From contig NC_026660.2 of the NCBI RefSeq assembly GCF_000004075.3, forward strand, positions 29,763,498 through 29,827,497: DNA of 64,000 nt. The letters are read 5' to 3'. The DNA comes from Cucumis sativus (taxonomy: Eukaryota > Streptophyta > Magnoliopsida > Cucurbitales > Cucurbitaceae). Positions 25,505 through 37,544 of this stretch are shown piece after piece. Below the pieces are notes generated by a model. The model did not search any database, was not told the DNA's origin, and saw nothing but the letters and a program-made list of their open reading frames with translations. The position numbers and the translations under genes were made by a program. Position 1 is the stretch's first letter. Every line of letters starts with the position of its first letter.

Positions 25505-26376
25505 CTCTCCGATGGTGCATCGAACTGCGCAATCTAAAACCAAGACATCGCCTTTCTTACATTATTCAAACTCATCCTTTTTTTCTCAATCTATAATTTC
25601 TAAATTCATTAAAATACCATTTTAATTTACTCCCAACTTTCCCATTAGTTAAAAATAATAACAGTAATAATAGTGAAAAATTACGTATGAGGGGGTGAGA
25701 CCAAAATTCCAACTAACCATCCTTGATAAATTCTTACATTCAACAACACATTAATGTATTTGAGGGCATCATCAATTTACTAAATTGGAAAAACGTACCT
25801 TTCTTTATCTTCAATTTTGAAAAATGTGTATTTAGTATCTTCTGTTAATTCTTTCTTTCTTTTCTCCAACTACTCTTTTACCTTATAAATGTATAGTGCT
25901 CCAGCGATTCTTCTGGGCCATTCTTTTGTGGTCCATCACGGCAAGAAAGCCGGAAATAGGCCCAAAAGCCCACTAACCCAACCTCGACTATTTCCCTAGC
26001 ACATTTTTTAAATTAACAAAATAAATTAAAATATTTGTCCGTCTAGAAAGGGGAAGAACATAGTAGTCATAATAATTAATTACAATAGTAAGTAATAAAT
26101 GAATATGATGAGTATCATTGTGAGAATATGATTTTGATGGAATGGGTGGGTGTAGCGTTATTATATGTTATGTTAGAGAGGCAAAAAGATTTTAGAAAAC
26201 AAAAATGAATATCACGTGATATATTAAAAACGAAAATAAATTGTAGAGAAAGGAAGAGAGTCAACCCAGAATCGTTCATATTCAATTCTGCTCTAATTGG
26301 CACAATACACAAAAACGCGTTGATGTTTTTTTCTTCTTTTTGAAATAATTAAGAGTCAAAATTGTGGCTTTAGTTG

Positions 26377-26412
26377 GAAGAAGAAGAAGAAGAAGAAGAA
26401 GAAGAAGAAGAA
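26377..26412. repeat. (GAA)12 microsatellite
   Basis: Twelve uninterrupted GAA units lie 268 bp upstream of the CAD1 start codon. With the TTC tract at 26617-26646 they form an inverted pair that could pair across a 204 bp spacer. GAA tracts can also bind GAGA-type factors. Confidence 0.95.
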
Positions 26413-26616
26413 CCCAAACTCAATCACATCAACCATGACAAAGTCCAACCTGTCCCACCACTATCCTATAATTTAATCTTTTTTTCTTTTTCTTTCTTTC
26501 TTTCTCTTTTTACAAAATTGGGTTAAATAAACAAACCCAAATCTAAATTCATCTTTTTTCTGAACTCCCAAGGGTGTAATGAAATCTTCCATTGAAAACC
26601 AGCTTCTTTTTTTCTC

Positions 26617-26646
26617 TTCTTCTTCTTCTTCTTCTTCTTCTTCTTC
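26617..26646. repeat. (TTC)10 microsatellite in the CAD1 leader
   Basis: Ten TTC units end 33 bp before the CAD1 start codon, so they probably lie in the 5' untranslated leader. Pyrimidine-rich leaders are common in plants. Complementary to the (GAA)12 tract upstream. Confidence 0.95.
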
Positions 26647-26679
26647 TCTTTCGCATCTTATTCTTCTTCCCCTTCAGGA

Positions 26680-29600
26680 ATGAAAGATCCTCGTGCTACT
26701 TATCAAACCTCCGCCGCCACACCTACTTCAAACATGGATGCTTTGACCACTACACTTCGTAATTCCATCGCAGCTTTAGGGCGTGGTTTTGATGTTACTG
26801 CTGATATACGTCTTCTTTACTGCAAGGGAACACCTGGGTCGAGGCTGGTTCAGCTCGATGATGCTCATAACAGGGATCTTGTTTTGTCCGATGGAGTTGT
26901 GGTTCCCAATGTGCCTGATGATGTTCAGTGTTCTTCTGATACCAGGGCAACCGAAAACGTCCCTGTTTGTAGCTTCCACAAGGTGAATTTTTAGCTGTTC
27001 TTTCAATTGGGTTTGTTTCTTTTTGCTTATGGTTAACCCTTTTTTGTTCCTTGTTGTATTTTCCTTCCTGAATGCTTATTGATTCAATTTTGTTCTCTCT
27101 CTCTCCTGCTTGCTTACATCTGATACTTGAATCATTACTAACTAGGCACTATTCGTTTTGCGCTTTCTGATCTCTATTGCTGTTGTTTTTTTCCCTGCAC
27201 GTGTATGTTCTATAAATCTTTACTGCTGTGGTCTGATTTCTGGTGTTCTTATGTGTGTCTAAGTTCTTGGATTGCTATTTTGTCTAATCAATTTTTGTGA
27301 CATTTCCTTTCTCGAGCTTGTTGACTGCCCTTATAGAGCTCAGTGAAGCAAAAAGTTAGTTAGAACTATTGCATTACAGGATGAAAATTATTTTTGAAAT
27401 TGCTGTAAGTTTGCAACTTGATCAATCGTGGATACAGTAAAAGAGAGCAAATAAGGTCATAGACTAGCTGGAAATGGAGTTAAAAGTAATCTTAATTCAA
27501 GCAGCTATGTGAATAATGTTGGTGCACTTTCCAGACTCGATGTTGCTATTGAGTTGCAAAAGTTATGTCTACATGTCATTTATTTATTTTTGGACGGGCT
27601 TTCTGGTTTATATTTGTTTTTTCATTTCAACTAATTAATTAGAATCAATGAGGTCCATTTGAAACTCTATTTAAATTGAGGGCCTTTTGTCAGTTTATTT
27701 AAAATGTACCATTGATTCGTTGAATTTCAGATGGCAGAATACTTCAATCAGAAATCGGATATATCAGGAAACATCCCACTTGGGAGCTTTAATGCCATGT
27801 TCAATTTCAGTGGCTCTTGGCAAGTTGACGCTGCAGCTACAAAATCACTTGCTATGATTGGATACTATATTCCACTCTTTAAGGTTGCATTGAAAAGCTC
27901 AAACTTAGTCTTATGTGAGGATATAAAACGCGCTGTGCCTTACACATGGGATCCTGTGTCCTTGGCTAGGTAAGCTACCTATAGTTGTCTGTGGTTTGAT
28001 GTTCTTTGCTCAAAGTTCATTTCGTGGTAGGAATCAAATTTAAAGTACATCACTTCGTCTTCTAGATAAATATATAGTCTTCATAACTCCTTTAATATTT
28101 TGAGCCACGAGATAATGCATCATGCCTGATATAAATAATATGCATTAAAACTCTCCTCACATGGAGTAGGGCTGCCTTGCCTGTGGAAAAATGATCTTAT
28201 AACTGGAATTTTCTTGGTTTGAAATCAGATGAAGCATATGGTCTTGTGGCCAATGAAGCATGTTTAGAAGCAACTCTTGTATTGATAAGTGGATAGTTCA
28301 ATATTTTGAAGTGTTTACAGTGATGTTTCTTTTTCCCCTTTATTATAAAGGCAATTCTCATGTAGTCAAATTGGTCAATTGCATTCTGCGTTAGACAAAT
28401 ACTCTGTAAGTTCTAGAGGTTAGGGTGAGAATAAGGCAAGTTGATCACTGTCCTGCATCTGTGCTTGCAAGTTGCCAGTTTCATGAATAGTGACGAGTCA
28501 ATAATAATTTAACTGGGACTTTTTTTGCTTCATCAGTTTTATTGAAAATTTTGGGACGCATATCATTACATCAGCAACTATTGGTGGAAGAGATGTGGTA
28601 TATATCAGGCAGCATCAGTCATCTCCCTTATCAGAGTTTGAGATTGAGCATTATGTGGAAGAGGTTGGGGAACAGCGTTTTTTTGATTCAAAAAGTCGGT
28701 CAACTGCTGCCCCCTTGAGCTACAAGGATAAGGTGAGTAGACAACAAGCAAGTACACTGTTCAGTTGGACTGTATGTCTTGAGGCTCTCAAGTAGTTGTC
28801 ATTGCAAACCGTTCAAGTCATTTTTCACCTGGTTTAGCATATGGGATACTATGCTTCTATTAGCTTGAGTCTCTAAATATATTACTCACGGTCCGAGTTT
28901 TTTGCAGGATGTTACTGTAATTTTTAGGAGAAGAGGTGGTGATGATCTTGTTCAGAGTCATGCCCAGTGGGCAAAGACTGTCAAGTCAGCTCCAGATGTG
29001 ATCAACATGACCTTTACCCCTATAGTTTCCATGCTTGAAGGAGTGCCCGGTGTGAAGCATTTAGTTCGTGCTATTGACTTATATTTGGAATGTAAGTACA
29101 TTTCTATTATTATTGTTTTTTTTTTTTTGAGCCGAACATTTCTATTACTTTTAACATATAAAGAAGTAACTATGGCCTAAAAATGTGTTGTAATGGTGAC
29201 AAGCTAATTTGTATCTTTTTCCTCTCTTGTTGGGGGATGACTTGTCCTGCTCATGAGCTGTACCCAAATTGCATTGCGTTCTTGTAATCAAATTTGAAAA
29301 CTAATTTGCATTGGTATTAATCTGCTATAAAGGGTTAAATTTAGGTCAAACTAATGTGTTGTAAGGGGTCAAACTAATGTTGCTCAATATGAAGACGTTG
29401 GTTCTTTTTTTCCTAAAATTTAGTTAAATTGCTGAGTCATTGTTATTCTCACAGATAAGCCCCCCATTGAGGATCTGCAGTATTTTTTGGATTTTCAAAT
29501 TGGTAGAGCATGGGCTCCTGAACAAACTAACCTGCAAAGGAAAGAGCCCTTGTGTTCATCACTTCAGTTCAGCTTGATGGGTCCAAAGCTTTATATTAGC

Positions 29601-30718
29601 CCTGATCAGGTATTCTTCATCTCCATGAGTCTACTAATCTCAAACTGAGTTTGGCTTTGTTAAATCTGATGGTTCTGCTAGTGAAGTAGATGTATGATAG
29701 TTGCACTATTCGAGTTTAAGCTGCTTCCATCCATGGTAAAAGAGAATGGTTTATCAAAATCCATACTTACTGAAGTGTCCTGCATATGGTTGTATTTCGT
29801 AATTTTGTTATTGAAAGATCTTTCCTCTTATAGAGTCTTGCAAACGGGTCCTTGAAGGAGTCCACTGAACTTACTGAATTATATGCCATCTGTCTTAGTC
29901 TTGAGCAGTACTTGTTTGGTTCGGTTCCCCCTTTTGTATTAAACTCTTGTGTTGCTGACAGTAATAGAAACAAATCTGGTAAAAGGTGTATCTTATCAAT
30001 CGAGTTTGTGATATCAAGAACAAAACAAACTCTATGTCACTCTCTCATCCATCATGTCATGTTGTTATTGCAGATTACAGTTGGCCGTAAACCTGTAACT
30101 GGTCTTAGGCTCAACCTTGAAGGCTGTAAACAGAACCGACTCGCTATTCATCTCCAACATCTGGTGTCTCTGCCAAAAATTCTCCAACCCCATTGGGACT
30201 CACATGTCGCCATAGGTGCCCCAAAATGGCATGGCCCTGAGGAGCAGGACAGCAGGTGGTTTGAACCTATCAAGTGGAAGAACTTCTCACATGTAAGCAC
30301 CGCGCCCATAGAGTACACAGAAGCCAACATTGGAGACTTGTCTGGTGTTCACATCGTGACTGGAGCGCAGCTTGGTGTTTGGGACTTTGGTGCCAAAAAC
30401 GTACTATATTTAAAACTTCTATTCTCAAAGGTACCTGGCTGCACAATTCGACGATCAGTCTGGGATCATAGCCCCTCCACTCCAGCTACTCCATTGAGAT
30501 CTGATGGTGCCTCATCATCTTCCAGAACAAGAACTTCTGAAGATAAAAAGGAAGACAGTTCAACCAATGCTGGAAAACTTGCAAAAATAGTAGACTTGAC
30601 AGAAATGTCCAAGGGACCCCAGGATATTCCAGGTCATTGGTTGGTTACGGGGGCAAAGCTCGGTGTCGACAAGGGAAGAATAGTCTTGCGCATCAAATAC
30701 TCATTGCTGAACTACTGA
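26680..30718 (+). CDS. CAD1: MACPF-domain protein CAD1 (constitutively activated cell death 1)
   Basis: Six exons: 26680-26982, 27731-27969, 28537-28732, 28908-29091, 29455-29609 and 30074-30718; all GT-AG, phases consistent, 573 aa. The N-terminal half is a membrane-attack-complex/perforin domain: GRGFDVTADIRLLYCKG near residue 30, and the MACPF signature FGTHIITSATIGG at 186-198. The C-terminal half has the plant-specific blocks ITVGRKPVTGLRLNLEG, NRLAIHLQHLVSLPKILQPH and GPQDIPGHWLVTGAKLGVDK. Match to Arabidopsis CAD1 is close along its whole length as I remember it (561 aa); NSL1 and the two other plant MACPF proteins fit less well. CAD1 restrains salicylic-acid-dependent programmed cell death and immunity; loss causes lesion mimicry. 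Whether plant MACPF proteins form pores is unsettled. No signal peptide is visible. Confidence 0.96.
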
Positions 30719-33298
30719 TCGGTCCTTGGTTGGGTTTCCCTTTACAAACTATAAACAGAAGTGGAGCATTTTTTGCACAGAATTCATCTGTTCTTTTTTT
30801 CTTCTCGTCCTACATTTGTACATCTTATTAGTTTAGTTTGTAGCCATTTTTTTTTCTTATGTTGATTGTCACAATCATTTAATTATAGTCATGTTCTTGT
30901 TGTATTCATCATAATTTTCGCTTGTGTTAGACGACAAAGGCTTTGATGCAAAGTGATAATTACAAATAGGAATAGAATCACTCTTTCAAACTTCTGGTCA
31001 AACATAGATTTTGGTGTTATAACTTAGAAGGGAAGCAGCAACCTCCTCTAAGATAATCTCATTAACCTCTATGGATGAAGGATATTGTCATGAGATAGAA
31101 TACTCCTCTTAAAAATTAAATTCCATAGTAATTTCTTTTTGTCAAAATGATTATAATTTAACTTATATAAAATTTGAATTACTCATCTCTAAATAAAAAG
31201 TTATTTTCCTCCACGTGTAATAATAACAATATTTTATTACATGCTTGGAAGAGTTCTTCAATTTTAAAAAATAAACTAGAAAATGAATTACCATATTTAA
31301 ACAACAGTTCGTTTTTATTTTTTCTTTAATTTTAAGATCCGTGCTTATTATTATTTTTTTCTTTTTGTTTTATTTGAACTTTTTGTCAAAATAAAAACTA
31401 AAAAGAAGAAAAGAATTGAACTTCCTTTTATTTGAAAAATATTTTTTTTAAAAGGAAAATTATTATCACATATAATTTCTTTTTGAAAAATAATTACCAA
31501 ATGAAATTTAAAATTTTATAAGCTTCATTAACTTTTCTTTTTAGTTTGACAACTAATGCTAGAGACTAAAATAAATTAAACTTGACAACTAGTCATCAGA
31601 ATGAAATTAAAAATTGTTATATCCAATTTTGACGATCTTAAGATGGGTAAAATGTGAGACTCGGTTTTCTTCAAACTTAAGAATTTCATTCTATTTTCAT
31701 ATTCTTTAGAATTATGATCAATCTCATTTACATTCAATGAGATTTCTTATTTTGTGAAGTCCCCTCTCTCTATTTAAAACAACAATTGCTCTTTCTATTG
31801 GATCCTCTTTTATAAAAAATATTTATTTATTTTTCTTTTTCTAAAAGATATTGAATTAAAACATGAAATAGAAAAATCAAATATCTAACCTCAAAGTTTT
31901 TAGTATCTCTCATACTTCTTCCAACTTCTTACATCAATTCAAACATCAATTCAAAGCTTAAAATACTCTATATTTACTATTATTATAGTGTTCATATTGA
32001 GAATAACGAAGATAAGGTTGATTAGAATTTTACTATGAGAAAGAATCTAAGACGTTGATACTTGCTAGCACAAAAAACCTTTAGAACAAAAGGAAACTTT
32101 TGTGGGGTTCGTGTGGAGAAAAATATTTTGGAAACGGACATTTTTTGAGGACACATTATTAGAACTTAAAAGTATATAGGCTGTGTGTGACATTATGGTA
32201 TTTAAGGTCTCAACTACTCAAGATGTGCCTTCCAATAAATGATAAAACCTAAAATAAGTTCAACTCAAATGGTACTAAGAATTCAAGTATCAACTATTAA
32301 TCTCAAAGTTAGAAATACCCATGTCTATGGTTCTCAGTTGGTATCCTACCTGTTGATATTTTTTATATAAAAAAAAAAAATCTTACGTTTTCTCCTGCTC
32401 AATCTATTCTAGAAACAAATAAACTAATTTAAATTTGTAACAATTACATCCCGATTCATTTTTACATTGATTCCCATTCTAAATTCCCTATTGGTTAGTA
32501 AACATGCAAACAAGGAAAACTTATCTGCAATCTCATCACTCATCAAAATGATATTTATTCTTACATATACTATTATAAGCACACATTAATAGTTTTTTCT
32601 GAAAATGACAATCAAACTACTTTTGAATTGAAAAATGAAACATAATCGATGCTGTATACAGTATATATAGCATACCAAGGTCAAACTAGATGGCCTGCTT
32701 GAAAGCTAAAGCATATGTTAAAATTTTAAATAATTAAAACAGTCCAATCATTTAGACAAACCAACTGAGATCATCATGATTATTGGTTCTCTTCTCCTTT
32801 CCTAACACTAACAGTTATTCCATTCTTTATGGGATATTGCTCAAACCATCGCATTCTGAGTCTCATGTGGATCTTTCGTCCGGCTAAATAGTTATAATCC
32901 ATCGAACAACTTGGGCTCTCCAAAGAGAAGTTCTTAGACTTAGTCAAAACCAAAAGCTCATGATGGGAACTTTTTGGAACATTAAGAGATTTATTCTGCT
33001 TGTAATTTTGCATTTGTTACTTTGTTTTTATACCTACAAGCACAACCATGGAAAATGCTCTTAGTTTAAAGGTTTGATGTCAACATAAACTTGATGGGGG
33101 GATTGGTTGTAATTATCGATTTGGTTTTATGCATCCGTGTTGTCATCAACTGAACTATCAGATGTGACACTCTTCTTTTCCATGCAACAAGAAACCCTTA
33201 TATATATACATAATGCTCAATCCTACATTTCCAATTACTATCAATCAATTATACTTTTTCCCACAATATTGGAAGATCTCCCTAGCCAGTTCCCATAT
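30719..33298. other. 2.6 kb intergenic region between CAD1 and the NPF gene
   Basis: CAD1 3' flank, then AT-rich sequence with T- and A-runs. A 77-codon open frame on the minus strand (32780-33013) resembles no protein I know. The last 200 bp are the likely leader of the NPF gene. No RNA gene or mobile element recognised. Confidence 0.4.
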
Positions 33299-35623
33299 AT
33301 GGTATGTTTGGCTGTGTGGGTTAAATCTAACATTTTGGGACTTTTAATTTCGCTGATCCTCGGTTAGTTGAAACGTTTAGCTGTTAATTAGTTGTCTTTT
33401 CTATATGCAGGAGAAGCTTGAGATTGTTGAAGGAAAAGTGGACTGGAAGGGAAGATTGGCTTACAAACACAAGCATGGAGGAACTAAATCTTCTTTGCTC
33501 ATACTAGGTACTCAAAATTATTTGCCCATATTCTAACATATATGACAATAACATGAGTCATAGGAAATAAAAAGAAAGATGGCAGAGCAAGAATTTTAGC
33601 TTTCTACACAAACATATTACACACACCACTATATTCCATTTAATCAAAACACAGTTGATTAATAGTTCAAGCAGTACTCTTGATTACCTTTTGGGTTTCT
33701 GTTGCAGCTACATTTGGTTTCGAGAGCATGGCGATCTTTGCGCTTGCAGTAAACTTGATTACGTATTTCAATTCTGTGATGCACTTTGAACTAGCCGATG
33801 CTGCCAATCAGTTGACGAATTACATGGGTACTGGTTATATTCTCTCTATTTTGATGGCCATTCTCGCAGACACATACTTCGGCAGAGTCAAAACCGTCAT
33901 AATTTCTGGCTGCCTCGAGTTTCTGGTTCGTCTAAATTCACCGGCTTTAATTTGCCACCCATACCATTAGTACTACTATGCTATCATATTCTAATCTATA
34001 ACTGATATTACAGGCGCTTATCTTGCTCATGATACAAGCTCACTACCCGAAGCTCAAGCCACCACCTTGCAATATGTTTGATAAACAATCCCATTGTGAG
34101 ACAGTTGAAGGAAAAAGTGCTGTCGTGCTCTATATTGCTCTCTACATATTGGCCACTGGTACTGCAGGCATTAAGGCTGCATTACCATCACATGGTGCTG
34201 ATCAATTCGATGAAAAAGACCCCAAGGAGGCGATGCAAATGTCCAGCTTCTTCAATAAACTCTTGCTAGGACTGTGCCTCGGTGGTGCTGTTAGTTTAAC
34301 TCTAATTGTTTGGATCCAAGACTACAAAGGTTGGGACTGGGGTTTAGGTGTATCTGCTGCAGCCATGTTCTTTAGTGTTGTCATCTTTGTTGCTGGAATG
34401 CCACTGTACCGAATCCATATTGTTTCTGGATCTAGTACAATCCTCCAAATTCTACAGGTACACATACTGCCAAGAAAAATCCAGAGTATTTTGAGGCAAA
34501 TATATCATTACATACGTCCAAATGAATGTTTTTTCAGGTATATGTTGCAGCCATCCGTAATAGAAAACTTATTCTCCCTGAAGACTCTACGCATCTTTAT
34601 GAGATAGAAAGGGACAAGGAGAATGCTATGGAGGACGACTTTCTGCCACATAGAAACATTTACAGGTTTCGTACAAGAAACCTTCATTAAATTTTCTGCT
34701 TTCGCAGTCCAATAATAGTGTTAAAATATGTATTCAGGTTTTTAGACAAGGCGGCAATTCAACAAACACCTTCTCGGCAAGTTGGAAACCCCGAAGCTTC
34801 AAGTGCATGGAAACTATGCACAGTCACCCAAGTGGAGAATGCAAAAATAGTTCTCAGCATGGTACCGATTTTCTGTTGCACAATCATAATGACCCTTTGC
34901 TTGGCTCAGCTCCAAACCTTCTCCATCCAACAGGGCCTCACCATGGATACCAAACTAACCAACTCTTTCAGCATCCCTCCGGCTTCACTCCCCATCATCC
35001 CAGTCTCCTTCATCATCCTCATAGTCCCAATCTACGACAAGATTTTCGTCCCCTTTGCTCGAAAGTTCACTGGGATCCCCACAGGAATCACCCACTTGCA
35101 ACGAGTAGGTGTTGGATTGGTCCTATCCAGCATTTCCATGGCCGTCGCGGCATTAGTGGAAGTGAAGCGCAAAGGCGTAGCGAGAGACCACAATATGCTG
35201 GACGCAACCCCTGTTTCGCAGCCATTGCCAATCAGCACATTCTGGCTTTCTTTTCAATTCTTCATATTCGGAATCGCTGATTTGTTCACATATGTAGGGC
35301 TTCTGGAGTTCTTCTACTCCGAGGCGCCGAAAGCCTTGAAATCTGTATCTACATGCTTCCTTTGGAGTTCGATGGCATTGGGATACTTTTTGAGCACCAT
35401 AGTTGTAAAGATTGTGAACAGAGCTACGGAAGGAATTACGAGAAGTGGAGGTTGGTTGGTAGGAAACAACATAAATCGGAACCATTTGAACCTCTTCTAC
35501 TGGATGCTTTCAATCTTGAGCTTGATCAACTTCTTTATCTATGTATTTGTTGCAAAGAAATACAAGTACAGAAACCAGAAACCCGCCGTCTCCAATGCCG
35601 TTAATGACAGTCGGACGCCATAA
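33299..35623 (+). CDS. NRT1/PTR family transporter, NPF4 type
   Basis: Six coding exons: 33299-33301 (the ATG alone, followed by donor GTATGT), 33411-33507, 33708-33925, 34014-34457, 34538-34665 and 34738-35623, giving 591 aa. The start reads [16 protein letters not shown], typical of the subfamily. About twelve hydrophobic spans and the family's central hydrophilic loop are present; diagnostic blocks are [37 protein letters not shown] (the DQFD motif) and [20 protein letters not shown]4 members carry nitrate, abscisic acid or gibberellin across the plasma membrane; the substrate here cannot be told from sequence. In helix 1 the ExxE[K/R] proton-coupling motif is not intact: the second Glu is present (GFESMA) but the first is replaced. 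An in-frame open stretch upstream of 33299 would allow a longer N-terminus, which I consider unlikely. Confidence 0.9.
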
Positions 35624-36645
35624 GAGAAGAAAGAAGAAGATTATATAAGAACGAATAGTCCCCTAGCGTATATATTATTTGTCATATTTATAATACGAAA
35701 AGAAACGTAATATGAACTGTTTTTTTATGTCATTTTTCATTAAGTTATATGATATTTGGAAATTATGAATTATTGATAATTAACAATAATTGATCTTCTT
35801 TTTCTTTTTTCGTTTAGAAAAATGGTTGTATGAAAAAAATAGTCGAAAAAATTTACGACAATGAGTTTGTGTTACTAATATCACTCATTACTAATTACTT
35901 TTTATATTACGGTATAAAAAAAATGTCATCCATTGTTTTTAAAAATATTTTTATGATATGATACAGTTTTTTTAAAAAAACAAATACCTGCATGCATGCA
36001 AAAATATCAATGCTACATGTTATTATCATTTGACAGCAACCAATTATATGCTTCACATAAATTTTAAAAACTGGTTAGGTGACTAACAATAACCAAAGGC
36101 AATATAAGTTCCTTTTTATAGATGTGCATTCCTTCTATTATAATATGACATTTGACAAGCTATTATTATTATTTCATTCTTTTTAAAATATTTTAATTAT
36201 CTCTGAGAGGAAAAACCATAAAAATTTTACTTGTTGGTTTATTAGCTACTGCTGTAGTTTTTTTTTTCAAGGGAAAAAACAATATTCCCACCTCAAAATA
36301 TTATTGCTTTCTCTTATGAATATTTTCACCAAAGTTTTCACTCCTACGTTTTTTCTAAATCAACTCCAATATTACACGTATATTAATCGGTGGTAAGGCT
36401 GAAATAACTTGATATAAAAGGTGGCCATGTTGCATGAAACTCAAATCTCCAATTGCACTACACATGGCTACCAAAGCATCACCAATATCACCCACGTAGA
36501 TGCAAACGTGGTTCATTTTCTTCTCCTGGTGTTCATACACAACAATACAATAGTATTACAATCCAATCCATCCATTTCATCTCCTTCATTTATCATCCCT
36601 TCAACACAACCAGAGACCCAGAAAGTGAAAGACAAGAATCAAAAT
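35624..36645. other. Intergenic region between NPF and OBAP
   Basis: NPF 3' flank and OBAP promoter. It holds RY-type and ABRE-like motifs described separately. Otherwise AT-rich without a gene; an open frame on the plus strand that runs through the OBAP leader is just an upstream extension of the OBAP reading frame. Confidence 0.4.
35989..36511 (+). promoter_or_regulatory. Seed-type promoter motifs upstream of OBAP
   Basis: TGCATGCATGCA at 35989-36000 contains overlapping RY (CATGCA) motifs; another TGCATG lies at 36431-36436. CCACGT (36492-36497) and ACGTGG (36506-36511) form a close inverted ABRE-like pair about 135-155 bp upstream of the start codon. RY plus ABRE is the known signature of ABI3/FUS3/bZIP control in maturing seeds, which fits an oil-body protein. 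Function is inferred. Confidence 0.5.
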
Positions 36646-37544
36646 ATGGCGTCCAGCGACAAGCCAGCAGGTCCTTTGAAACAGGGTGGGCTAGAATCAC
36701 AGCCTCCAGGAGGGAGAGTTAGTGTGGCGCAAGAGATGTTGGGCAAAGGGGCTAGTATTTTGCAGTCACACAATCCTCTTAAGCAAATCTCCCACCACGC
36801 TTGCTCCTTTGCCCTTTACGCTCACGACCTCTCTCGACAGATCGAAACCCACCATTACGTCTCTAGACTCAACCAAGACTTCCTCCAATGCGCCGTTTAC
36901 GATTCCGACACCTCCCATGCCCATCTCATTGGTTCCGTTCCCTTATTTTTAATTTCATTTTTCTTCTTATACAGAGCTCCTCTGTTTTAATTTCAACTCT
37001 CTTTTTTTCAGGTATTGAGTATATTGTGTCGGATCGAATCTTCGAGACTCTGTCCCCCGATGAACAAAAGCTTTGGCATTCCCACGCATACGAAGTCCTT
37101 ATCTTTCCCTTTTTTAACAACCTTTATTTGGAATATTATGTTCCCTTTTAATTAAAGCTGAACGCGCAGGTAAAATCAGGGCTGATGGTACATCCACGAG
37201 TCCCGGAAATGGTAGTCAAACCAGAATTGGAAAATCTAGCCAAAACCTACGGAAAATTCTGGTGCACGTGGCAGGTGGATAGAGGGGACAAGCTGCCGAT
37301 GGGAGCCCCGGCGCTGATGATGTCCCCGCAAGCGACGGGGGTGGGAATGGTGAGGGAGGAGCTGCTGCAAAAGAGGGATGAGTACTATAACATTTCCACA
37401 CATGCAATTAAGGGGTCGAGAGTTGAGATAGAGGAACCGGAGTGGATCAATCCCCAGGCCGATTATTGGAAACAGCACGACGGTAAGGGCTTTGCCATCG
37501 ACATTGTGCCTACGGATATGAAGTTAAGGGCACCCTTTCCTTAA
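36646..37544 (+). CDS. OBAP2: Oil body-associated protein (OBAP, DUF1264)
   Basis: Three exons: 36646-36931, 37012-37094 and 37170-37544, phases consistent, 247 aa. The start [15 protein letters not shown] and leader context fit. Conserved DUF1264 blocks are visible: [78 protein letters not shown] and [21 protein letters not shown]. OBAPs are plant proteins found on seed oil bodies and needed for normal droplet size and germination; they have no oleosin-like hairpin and attach through an unknown mode. Length matches the family. The OBAP2 rather than OBAP1 label rests mainly on gene order, as OBAP2-type genes neighbour NIP1 and CAD1 in Arabidopsis (from memory). Intron 1 is only 80 bp. Lies between the NPF and CPDase genes, all on the plus strand. 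Confidence 0.9.

Larger units (their letters stand above)
25505..26679. promoter_or_regulatory. Shared divergent promoter region, seipin-2 / CAD1
   Basis: The 1,175 bp between the two start codons is the only upstream space for both genes. It holds a cluster of site II type motifs: TGGGCC (25914-25919), GGCCCA (25959-25964) and AGCCCA (25967-25972), which TCP proteins bind in promoters of constitutively expressed genes. Nearer CAD1 are the inverted GAA and TTC tracts. Bidirectional control is an inference from layout. Confidence 0.5.

Noticed and set aside
32780-33013. 77-codon open frame on the minus strand
   Set aside because: It begins with ATG and is fairly rich in charged residues, but matches no known protein and lies in AT-rich DNA where frames of this size arise by chance.
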